The position numbers and the translations under genes are program-made. A stretch of 64,000 bases of DNA from Tigriopus japonicus (lineage: Eukaryota > Arthropoda > Copepoda > Harpacticoida > Harpacticidae): assembly GCA_010645155.1 (NCBI GenBank), contig JAAGOF010000117.1, positions 117,330 to 181,329 on the forward strand, in the 5' to 3' direction. Numbering within the stretch: the first letter of the stretch is position 1; each line of letters starts with the position of its first letter. Shown here in pieces: positions 19,201-31,200 of the stretch. The notes beneath the pieces are model-generated. The model made no database searches and had not been told where the DNA came from. It was given only the letters and a program-made list of their open reading frames with translations.

Positions 19201-22200
19201 GTATTTTCTTAAAAGTCCTAAGTATTTGAAAAAAAGCCGGATATCTAAGAAATCTTTTTTGACGACGCCATTATTAGGTATTTTTGTTTGTGTGCACCGA
19301 TTTTTCCCAATTTGTTTTTGGTGAATTTCATGCATTGTTTGGAGGCATACTTGACATGTTATTGATTTATAAATACAATTTTCAATTTGACTCAATAGAT
19401 GGCGCATTTTTTTCGTGTTTGACAGTAGTTTTGCTTGTGAATGTCTAATCTCAGTACAAATGCCATTATGTAAAGATTTTTGTATTTTGGGTCCATTTTG
19501 GGTAACCCCTCTTGAGCATTGGTCATTCATTTATCTTTCTCAATTATGCCTGAAATATTTTTTCTGACTCAAGTATTCGAGAATATTTATTTTTCCCCTG
19601 AAAACACAAAATATTTTTGAAAAATCGAAGAATCACGGGCAAATATTTTATAAATAAATTTTGTATTTTAGAAAATTAATTTCCAGGCCCTACTTATAAG
19701 CAAGGTTGGGGAGTAATTGTAATTGCAATTTTAATAACGTAATTACATTTTTGGGCCAAGTATTTTTTGTTGTTGCGGATTTTCTACTACCGCTACAAGG
19801 AATGTGATTCTCTGTAAACAAGGATTTCTCCCGACAGTTTCAATCCGACCTCCAACAGGATTCGAACCTACGCCGTCTGGGGAAGCATTTACACTCGGCT
19901 CTTATAAGAACGCGCTAGTTCGCGTGGCCACTCTGGCTTCCTTCAAATCCTTTGTAATTAATTACATTTTTGGGCCAAGTAATTGTAATTGTAATTAATT
20001 ACATTTTTCGACAAAGTAATTGTAATTGTAATTGATTACATTTTTCAAGTAATTGACCCAACTCTGCTTATAAGTAAAGCAAAGAAACTCTTCTTTCTTT
20101 TCCATTTTCTCAGTCTGGAAGCAATGAGGAAAAGTGTCCCTTTGGTGAGAGCAAGAATATTGATTAAATTTCTTTCTTTCACTTAAATTTCTGAAATTTG
20201 TTTGCTGGAGAGTCCAGGATAAGCAGCAGACAAAGAGATCCTTCAAATACTTCTATTGTCTGTCGTGGCCAATCAATCCCAGAAATCTTCTAGAATACAA
20301 GAAGCTTGATTAGTATTCTTGCTCTCAACAAAAGGAAACTTTCTATCTTTGCTTCCAGACCGAGAAAATGTAAAAGAAAGATGAGTCTCTTTGCTTCAAT
20401 TCACTTTTAAGGCAGAATTCCACCTTTTGGCCGCCTTCAGAAGATCCCTTTCATCTTGAAAGTATCTTTGAACCATCGTGCTTAAACAACATTATCACAC
20501 CCTCATTAGTAGAAGTTTAACACTTCGTTTTGTACCATGTTCATAGCTTGACCCTTAACTAACTTACGCTCTCTTTATTCCCTTAGCGGTTTAATCATGA
20601 ATGGAGAGTGAGTTTCTGTTCCGACGAAGGTCAAAAAGAACGAGAACCACTTTTCTATCATGCAATAAAACAGTATTATCCTATCCTTAGGGTCAAGATT
20701 CTTGTGATGTGTGTTTTCTAGACCATTAGTTGATCCATTCTTCTCAATCTTTTTCTCCTACATTTTTGCAGGAAAGGGTAACATATTAAAAGTCTTGCTT
20801 GCAAGATTGATAAATAGCTGCCTTGTCCAGTACGCAAATTAAATCTTTTGTTCATCTTGTGCTCTGCTTTCATAAGCAATGCTTTAATACGACGCTTTGC
20901 ACTTGCTTCATTTAAACATAAGTTTAACATCAACAGATACGACTCCGTTCACCATAGAAACATTTAGAGATTGCAACTGAAATAGAAATAAGAATAGTAC
21001 AACACTTATTTAAGGTTTCTGAATGTCCCGAATGTTTACTGGGGTTCTTATTCATTATTCAAATTCTTGCATTACAGTCACAGATGTGATTTCAATTTGC
21101 TTGTGACCTAATTTCACTTGAAGGGCAAAATGAAAATTGATGTCGTTCTCCTAGTGAAAATGTGATTGTTCTGATCACAAGTTGGAATTAATTGTACGCA
21201 CCACAGTGTTAAAAAAGATGAAGATGGTGCAAATACGAACTGGAATTTTGACCCTTTTTGCTCCATCCTGAAAGTACAACTAATCAAACTGTGCTTTACT
21301 CTCCCTTTAAGTAATAATGCAACACTTATTACAACCTTTATTACTAAAATCTGATGTTCTTGACAACCAGATCACACGTGTATGTTTCTAAATCAGCTTT
21401 TGTGTTGTGCCTTGCTTGTATATGTTGGAATTTGAATTTGAACAAACAAGTAAATTGTGTTCCATAGCCTGTCCTAAATTCATTCAAAGCATTCGCAAAT
21501 ATTTGTTTTCGTTGACAACCACCGTTGTTTGATCCACTGATAATATTGCTTACATAATCAATTCAAGATGTACCTCCAAAGTTATTGCTCCGTTCTCTCT
21601 GCAGATAAACAATTTATCGCTTTGGGATTTGGCGGATTGTTCCACGGACGATTGAGCCATTGCTTTCCTCTGAATGGAAACCCTAGACGTCCACAATGCA
21701 AAGGAATTGATGGCGTCATTCAGGCTTATTACCAGAGTCTGGCTTCTGGTATGAAATGACATCCGAAATGGTTTTAACATCGGCACTAAAAAATATCCTG
21801 CATTTTTTAAAAGTTCCCCTGAGTGAGCCCACGTGTTATGCTCCATGCATTGACTACGTCAAATGCATGGCAGAAGCGATGCAAGGAGGTAGTGACTATT
21901 GTGTTCTTCTCATCATAACGGATGGCGGTATCTCTGGTGAGTGCTTGGTTTGGTGACTGAAAAACACTTATTTTTCCGACCATTATGTGATCTCGCCTTG
22001 TAGATCTGGAAGAGACCAAACGTATTTTGGTGGAAAACTCTCACTTACCCATGTCTATTATCTTGGTTGGGCTTGGCAAAGGTGATATGTCGAGTATGGA
22101 CATTCTGGATGATGATCGGCGGACCATGAGCTTCAAAGGCGTTAAAGCAGAGCGAGATATTGTGCAGTTTGTGGGTAAGGGCGATAAATAGAAATACAGT

Positions 22201-25200
22201 TCGTCCCGGAAATTTTAGTTACAGTAGAAAGGTATTCTAATGCTATTAGGGTGTACACTACTGAACAATTTTATATAACAATGTAATCATGTAACTTCAA
22301 AATAAGGCAAAAAATTTGATGTCCTAAAAAATCGGAATATTTCTGAAACAATTATCAACAACTGTTAATTGCTGCAAATTTCAAATCAATGAGGATGTAC
22401 AAGTGACATTCAAAATTAGCAAAGGGAAGGGCAGGTTTTAGGAATTTCTCTACCTCTACACTAATGATATTGGAAACAATCCAATCTCCAATCATATTCA
22501 CGATAGGTTGCCCAACTAGGTCTGCCAATTAGCCTTCAGGGTCTATCATTTATCGTTTGAATGCTATGAGGAAATTGGCTTTCTTCTGAAGGTGAACGCA
22601 AGTGGCATCTTGCTATATTCAACTTTGGATCAGGGGCGCTATGTAGAACAAAATTGCTTCTTGATTTTGCAAGATGGTGTACTATGTAAGTGGTGATGGC
22701 AAACCTAAAGCAAGCAAACTCCAGTGAGAAAGATTGAAAGATTAGTTTTTTTCTATCAGTACTCTACACTCCAAGAAATGCAATAAATGATGCTTGAGGT
22801 TGCTTTTTTCAACTGTCTATTCAAGGATCACTAAATATCTGGATGCCTCGGCTATTGGCAAAAGCCATTTTTTTAATTCTGTGACAGATAGAGAAAAATC
22901 TAAGTAAACCAAATGTCTGATTGGCAATTCAAAACTCACATGCTTAATTTCAATTTGATTGACTAAACTTTGTGGCAAATAGAGTAATTTGAAGCATAGA
23001 GCGATGCTTGCTCTTCTGTTTGAACAAGTGCACCAACAACCATCCAAAAGGACAATTGTAGGGCCAATTTGTCACTCAATTCCACGCGTTTGTACTGCCA
23101 GTGTCACAAATTTTGAAACATATTTTGAGAACAGGGGAATGTATCACGTTAAAATTCAGCAAACAACATCCTTAAATGTCTGTCTTGACAATCTTATCAA
23201 AACAAAACCATTTACTTCAATGGAATTTGATTGATAAAAATAACACAACTGAACGCCTGAGGGGAGGCTTCCACGTCTTACACTTCCTTGGTCTACAGTA
23301 CTGGAATGTCATACACTCAGTTTTTCAATGAAGTAAAGCTCAGACAGACCCTGAGCCATCATTCCCTAAACCATGACAGACTCAGGGTGCTTCACGGTTT
23401 GTTGGACCCTTTTGGAGGAACTTTGCCGCTAGAATGCCCCCTGACTCTATCAAGTTGGACATTTGTTTGCTGAAACAGATGAATGCAACACTCATCTGAG
23501 AAGCACACCTATCTCCAATCATTGCTAGTCCATCCCTTCCACTCCTTGCAAAATTTTAGCCTTGCCAGCAGTTGTGAATTGGTGATTTTTGGCTTTTTTC
23601 TGTTCTATATCAGGGGTGTACAAACTTATCTAGCAATGGGCCAAATTGGCCGGACCGTTGGTGCTCGCGGGCCACACCATCCAAAATGGCAAATAATTTC
23701 TAGAATTCTACAATCTACCTACCCTACATATGGATAATCAAGACATGACAATGACAGATCCTCTTGCGGGCCACGCGAAATCAGCTCGCGGGCCAGGGTT
23801 TGCACACCCCTGTTCTACATGATCTAAGGCCAAACTTATCCTTCATGTAATGATGGACAGATGATTTGGAAGTTTTGTGAACATTTGCAGTAAATTTTGG
23901 CGCTAAATTCGTTGTGGAATAATATCTCTTACCCACTAACTTGGAGATGTAAATCTTGGCCATGCAGGTGAGGTCAGAAGGCTGTCTTGTCCTTGAACGA
24001 TCATTAAGGCTCTCCCTGTCTCATTTTTTTTTCTTCCACAAAACAGTGTTGGGGGACACCTTGAGGGTCTTGGTTGGCTATGGTTCTAATGGACATTCCA
24101 TCCTCAAGTTTGTCCAATCCACTTCCCCGAAGCTCTCATTGTCCAAGTGACTGATGTCAGGACATTGTAATATCCAAAAATATTGATGCCCCCTTTCAAT
24201 ATTTCAAATGCACCTTAGTTGAGGTTGAGTTGGTGCAACATTATTCTGGTAGCCAAAACAGTGTAAAATTGTCCTCTTCAAACAGTGACCATATCTTATC
24301 GAAAATAGGTATAACTAAAACTTTCGGGACATATTGTACATTATGAATGACTAGCACACACAATGGGCGTACTTTTGAAAATGTTGCTTCCTCTTTATCC
24401 AAGTACCACTTTCAAGGCGCATTCTGACAATGACAGCATTGTTCTAAATTGAGATGCTATAAAGATCAAGCAAGGAGTACTGTACCCTGGAGGTACAGTG
24501 GAGACGTGCGCTAGACAACGAAAGGGCAATGACTGCCATTGAGAGTGCAGACACTACCAATAGCTATTGGTACAATCTCATCTACATGAATGGATGTATT
24601 TGCTAAAATATTAGGCATTGTAAGCAAATTCAAGATTAAAATCATAATTTTGCTTTGTGAGTTTATATCCCTTTTCTTTAAGCAAATCTATAAAATCTCT
24701 AGAGACAGGGATAACAACTTGAAGAGGAAAAAAGCAAGGAATAAGAAAACCGTTTATAATACTAACCAAACAACAAAAATGAGTGCATAAACCAATGTCC
24801 ACTGATGACAGTTCAATATCTTTGTATCTTAAGACTGAGATTGCAATTTTGTAACTTTCTTCGCCCCTGGGCTGGATTGGGAATTGTCAGACCGTTTCTG
24901 CCTTTTCTTATTCTCATAAATTTCCGAGTTCTGCTCTTGGGCAAAATTTTTGCCAAAAAGGTTGATCTAGATAATATAAAAAATAATATATATAAAAAGA
25001 TATAGATTCAATCTATATATTTAAATAGATTGAATATTTGAATCTATATTTTGACTTTACTTTTGCTGAAATTGACACAAAATATCTCTTTCTGCTGCTT
25101 ACCAAAACTAGTTAAAAACTTTGTCTTCAAAATCTTTTAATGCATGGATTGTGAAATAAATCATAAAAAGCAAAACAAAACAATTGGCAAGCAATGAGGC

Positions 25201-28200
25201 ACTTATTTTTGATGACAATCATAGCAAGTTATTTTCTTAAAAAAATTAAGGTTTTCTAAGAAACCAAATTTATGTTTTAAACGATTTCTTCAAATTTATT
25301 AGGATTAAATTGAAACTAGTGATGGAACAAAAGCGCTTTTTTGTTTCAATTTCACTTATGCCTCTATGAAAACCAAAGGCAGACATGCATTTTAAAGACT
25401 GAAATTTCACACCAAAGTTGAATATTTCTTGGTTCAGAAACCGTTGCAACTTAATTTCCCTATTTTATAAAAGTTGTAATCTCTCAACATCAAACACATC
25501 AACAGTTTGAATTTCAAAGTGAATTTTGCATGTTAAGAAATTTGTAATCAGCTACTTTTCATTTCAAAAAGCCCTCTTTTAACAAAAATGGTTTTGGTCG
25601 GAAGCGCTTTTTGATCCGTTTTTTTTTACTGAAACACTGATTTATCCATTCTAAGTTTGAAAAGCTGTTTTCTGTAGTTGGTGTTGTAGTTCCATCACAA
25701 ATCTAATCTTTTTTGAGACAGGTGATGCTTTGTGCCCCTTCTCAAGTTGTCTAGGCAAGCCTGTAAACAGAAATTTGGTTACCTGTACTGTAGAACCAAC
25801 TTGAAAATAAGGATCAAAAGTCTTCCAATTTATCTTTTTTAGGTCAGAGAAAGTAGGCAAATTTTGGTGTCAAAATCAGCTGTCTTTGAAGTCAAAAATT
25901 GGATGTTTTTTCCAAGAAATGCTAAAATAGTGCTAAAATGCTATGCATTTTTTTTATTCTAGAGCCTTTCAAATAATGCTAGAAAAATGCTAAAAATCCG
26001 AGCGATGCTAATCAAAATTCTGCAATGCTTTTGCCCTTGAAAACAATGCTAATTTTCAGAAATTAGCATTGAAAAATGCTAGTTGGCCACACATTCAAAA
26101 CACAAACTGCACTCCCGCTGTCTCATATACTGATTCCTAGGGTGACTGATTCTCCAGAGGCCTGGAGAACTCCTTGGATCAAGTAATTGTATTCATTGCA
26201 TGGGATTTTCATTCAAACCGATAGTTAATTGATTCCTGCATGGGAAATTGCCATTTTGAATAGAGAAATAGAAAGGGCTCTGATTTGGTGAATCACGTGC
26301 AAAACTCTTCTTGAAGCAATTATTGTGGTCACTTTTCAAAGTTATCCTAGAAACCTTCAGGGTTCAAAATTGTAGTTCCAGTGAGTACTAAGAGAGCCAT
26401 TTTGTGTACTATGTTCTTGCACCTTCTATGAGTCGTTCACCAACTTTTGGCTTTTCTTTTACCTTTCATTGTGCGACGTGTAACTCAATTTTGAAGTTTA
26501 TTGCCCTGCAGATCAACCAATATTGCTTCAGCTTGTCATACAATTGAAAAAAGCATTGTACTAAAATCGTCATTCCCTCCCTTTTTGAGTGTGTCTGAAA
26601 ATGATCACTCTGAGTCACGCAAGCGTAGCAAAAAGTAAAGGCTTTATATACAAAGAAGGGCAAAGGCCTGGAATCGAAGGTCTTCAAGAAGCAAGTTCCT
26701 TACTAAGTTTACATAGTGCCCCTGATCCAAAGTCGAATAAATCAGGGGTTACCATTTGCGTTCGTCTTAAGAGGATAGTTTTTTTCCTCATAGCATTAAA
26801 CAGAAAAATGATAGACTCAGAAGGCTAATTGGCATACCTACTTTAGCAACCTATCGTGAAAATGATTGGTGATTGGATTGTTTCCATCACTAATTGGGAG
26901 GGCAATGAGAAGATAGGGGATCTCAGTTGCTGAACAAAGGGTGGCACTTTACATGTCATTTCCAAATCGTTGTTCTGGACTTTGCGGAAAAAATATCTAC
27001 AGAATGTTGGAATTTCTGTATGTAGCAACATGCCAATTTGTATTTGCAACATGTATCTATTGGATTGAAACCCATTTAATTGCAATTTTCCTAGGACAAA
27101 AGCTTTCAAAACATGCCGCATCTAGTTACGCTGCCACAAGGTGTTAATGGATGAGTGTAATCGAACGATTTCAGCTGGGGATTCTGGGGCCAAAATGACT
27201 AGGGATGGGTCAAAACTAGGTTCAGACATTTCATAGTTTTAGTTTGCTACGTGACGAAAAAATTCTTATTTGAATTGATTGTCAAAATGAAGAAAACGAA
27301 GGGGGCTCACGAATTTTGATTAAATTTTATGGAGGATTAGTCTCGACTCCGACGCATCCCTATCCATTTTGGCCCCAGAATCCGCAGCTGAATTCGCTTG
27401 ATTACACTCATCCATTGACCAATCAGAACTTGGGTCCCAAGGAACCCTCTAATCAGAGAAGACCTTCGATTCCAGACCTTTGCCATTCTTTGTATATAAA
27501 ACCTGTAGCAAAAAGGGGGCTTCTCCTTTTATCTTTTTCTCTCTCATCACCTAAGGGTGACTGATAGTAAGTCTAAAACTAGTAGTTGAAACTTACAATA
27601 ACATTGTAATAGCCAAATTTCTGACATTTTAAATTGTTCACATCAAATTTAAGTACAATCTTCTAGAATTTCCACCTAATGGCCGGTTATTTCAAAGCCC
27701 TAGTGTGGGTTGAAAGCCATTCAAACTTACTTAATTGTCTTCACTATTTTTTGACTTCTACACTGTGGCCCAAGAGTAGTTGGACAGCACTTTGACACTA
27801 CGTGGTGCTGGTGGGGTTTGAATTTCCCGCCAGATTTTGCTCCTGCGGGTTTGTGTGTCATTTCACAACAAATCCCCCAAGTTTCAAATTTTTTGTTGCC
27901 TTACCTGGGAAATGAGCACGAAGTCAGTGATCAGAGGCTAGTTTTTTAAGCGCAAAGATCGATCTCAAGATCAAACTTACAGTACTAAAGTACGATCTTA
28001 AGATCGATCTTTGCGTCTTTAAAAACTAGCCTCAGGAGTAAAATCCTGGAGTTACATGGAGGAGGAGCAACTGTTCGGGAAATTTCAAGAAGACTTCTGG
28101 AACCCAAGTCAATAGTTCATTATGCTATTAAGCATTACATGGGGGCAAGGTAGACTGAAGACAAGCCAAGAGGAGGAAGGCCTCGAAAAAATAGGACCCC

Positions 28201-31200
28201 AAGCCTCAAGAACAAATTGAAAAAGCGCCTTCTCCGATATCCCAACCCCAGTGTCAGAAGAATGGCCAAGGACCTCAATATCAGCCAATCAAGCCTTCAG
28301 AGAGTCATTAAAACTGATCTGGGAATGTTTGCCTATAAATATAAGAAGAGACAAGTGCTTTCAGAAGCATCCATTCAAAAAAGATTGGTCCGAGCAAAAG
28401 ATCTGGTTCAGAGGTTGTCAGCAAAGCTGCGCTTAGGCGTTATTTGGACCAATGAGAAAATTGTCACATTTGAATGGGCCTGGAACCATCAAAATCACAG
28501 GATTTATGCTCCAAACCTTGATGACATCCCCTTAAGCCAGAGATCAATGTTTCGACGGCAACAGACTGCTCAAGTCATGGTTTGGGCTGGGATTTGAGAT
28601 GATGGCAAAAAAACTCCATTGGTGGTCATTCCAGAAGGAGTAAAAGTGAATTCCTAGGCCTACATCAAGATGTTGGAAGAGGAGGTCAAGCCTTGGATTC
28701 AAGAACAACATTGGGAACATGGATATTGCTTTATGCAAGACAGAGCCCCAAGCCATATAAGCAATGCCACACAACAATGGTGCTAGCAAAATATGGATGA
28801 ATTTTGGAGCAAAACAATGTGGCCTCCCGCCTCTTCAGATGCAAACCCAATGGATTTTTCTGTTTGAGGTGTTCTTGAGAGGAAGGTTTGCAACAAATAT
28901 CATCCCAATGTTCAATCCTTAATTACCAGCATAAGGGCTGCTTGGGATGAAATCACCGAGGAGCAGGTGCGGCAAATTTGTCCAGCAGCTCTGAAAAGAC
29001 TTTTGTCTATTGTCAAAAATAAAGGCAAAAAACATTGAATAAAAGTATCTAAAACATTTATCACATATCCAAGGAAGTTGGTAATAAAAAATTATATTGT
29101 TATAATTGCCCAATTGGCTTGCACATTCACTTGCTGTTTGTCCAACTTCTATTGGGCCACCCTGTACACCAACGGTTTTGCGCGTTCTTACCACCAAATG
29201 TCGTGAATCGGGCCGAATCGTGAAACTCTGTTGCCTTACGACGTCAAAAGTTTAAAGCTATTGTCCCATAAGTGTTAAATCTTTCATTTGTTCATACATC
29301 CTTAATGCAATTTGCCAAAAATTTCAAATGCATCATTTCGACTTTTTTCAGAAATGAACCAATTTCTCCCAGAAAGGTGCTTGGATCCAGCCACATTCCA
29401 TTCCGCCATGGATGGTGCAAATGCAAAGTATCACTTGGCCAAGGTAAAAAATAATTTTGCGTCCAGTTCTTTGCCATTTAGAGTATTCAAGAAGCAATGA
29501 ATTTTCTGCAGGGAGAGGTTAACTATCAGAATCAAGATTTCAATTAACATTGCAAAAAATGTTAGCTTAGGGGGAAGTCAGAATAGCCGAACGTAGTAGC
29601 GTGTAGGTTGCGGAAGTGCTTCCCCTGAAGGCGAGAGTTCGAATCCTGTTGGGGATAGAATTGACACTGTCGGGAGAAATCCTTTATTCACCCTGATCAG
29701 CGCCTCTTGTGGAAACATACCTGCCAGCTGGTGGAGTGAGTATTAATGCCACCCTTGCGCTAAAGTTCAGAGGCTAGTTTTTTAGACGCAAAAGATCGAT
29801 CTCAAGATCGGACTTTAGTACTTTAAGTACGATCTTGAGATCGATCTTTGCGTCTAAAAAACTAGCCTCTGGATTCTTCCCTTGTGAATCTATTTTTTTG
29901 TAGTGGCATCATGTTATCAAAATCACATACTTTGGAGAGATTATATGGTGAAGAAGATGTATAACGTTTTCCAACGAGTGGGATTATGAATAACTATTTG
30001 GGAATTTTATGTTTCAATTTGACCACAAGAGGCGCTGATCAGGGTGTATAAGCTGACATTTTTTGCAGGTTTCATCAGGATCACATCAATGTCACTCTTC
30101 TTCAACTGAAAACTTGTTTCTGTTGGGTAAACTGAGTGTTTCAATTTTCGACTCAAACGAACATGGGATTTGCTTAAAGTAAGCGTTTAAATCATCCTTC
30201 TAACGGCTGTGCTGAGTTGCTTAGTCCATTTTGGCGAATCCAAGTTTTTCTTCCATTTAAGAGACTATTCAATGATTGTAGGTCCTTACAAACGATCTAT
30301 ATTTTACGTCTTGATGCCTCTGCATACACCTGGTTATAATATACTCAGGTTAATTGCTAGAAAATGAGACACTTAAAATCATAGATCATCAGAAAGAAAC
30401 ATTTAATACTAGTTCATTTCTCTTTATTGGAAACATTTTGAAATATTGAAATGATTCTTTGGAATCCACTGAACAAATAACCAACGGCCCTGTTGTACCG
30501 CTAGCGGAATGGTTTTAAACGCTCACTCGAAGCAAACTTGTGCATGTGCATTTGTTTCGATTCTTTTGGAAATAACATTTCTCATCGCCAGTATCTCCCA
30601 GAAAATTTAATGCTTCTTAAAGTGTTGAATATAGCTACAGGATTCACCCTAATACTCATCTCAAACGGGATTCATGCCTTCATCAAACTACAAACTATCA
30701 AACTATAGAGTCAAGAAAAATATTTGTTAAAAAGTGACAGAATATTTTTTTTTGGTGGAGTTGTGGTGGGTTTTTTACCTCTACAAGGAATGGGCTTCCC
30801 TCTAAAGGAAGTTAATAACTTTTATTTTATGAAATTATATGTTATTTATATAACAAATTATTGAATAAATTATGAATATTAAACCTATTTAATGTTTGGT
30901 CTTCCAATGAGTAACTGTTGGCAAATCTGGACCACCCAAAACTAGTGGGTTGATCAGAAAACTATTTAAAAAATTGTACAATCCTGCCTTAAATCATGTT
31001 TGAGCAGGGTAAAGCAACCGGTGGGCTGCGGCCCACATGTGGGCCCAAGGGTCTTTTGATGTTTGTTTGTTAAGGAGTCAGTACATCACTGACAAAGGGT
31101 GTTCCTTGAAGGAATATTCCCGCTCCTTGCCACTTTTTAGCTGCCAATGGTATATGCTGGTGGTTGTTTGTATTGAAAATCGGTACAATGCTAAATTTTG

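Larger units (their letters stand above)
27761..29164 (+). mobile_element. Tc1/mariner element, inactive
   Basis: Terminal repeats CACTGTGGCCCAAGAGTAGT and (complement) CAGGGTGGCCCAATAGAAGT match well and are flanked by TA at 27759-27760 and 29165-29166, the TA target of this superfamily. It is 1404 bp long and carries a damaged transposase. A 100-bp hairpin has inserted near its 5' end. Confidence 0.88.

Noticed and set aside
27934..28033. Bacterial-style terminator or a microRNA precursor
   Set aside because: The context is eukaryotic. The hairpin recurs at identical length in another element with transposon-like ends, so a mobile element is the simpler reading; small-RNA production cannot be judged here.
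28544..28789. Minus-strand open frame in the Tc1 element
   Set aside because: Antisense to clear transposase motifs (QDRAPSH, VMVWAGI).
29577..29660. Possible serine-type tRNA gene
   Set aside because: It shares its post-B-box sequence with the SINE at 19763-19959, so it is a SINE head and not a tRNA gene.
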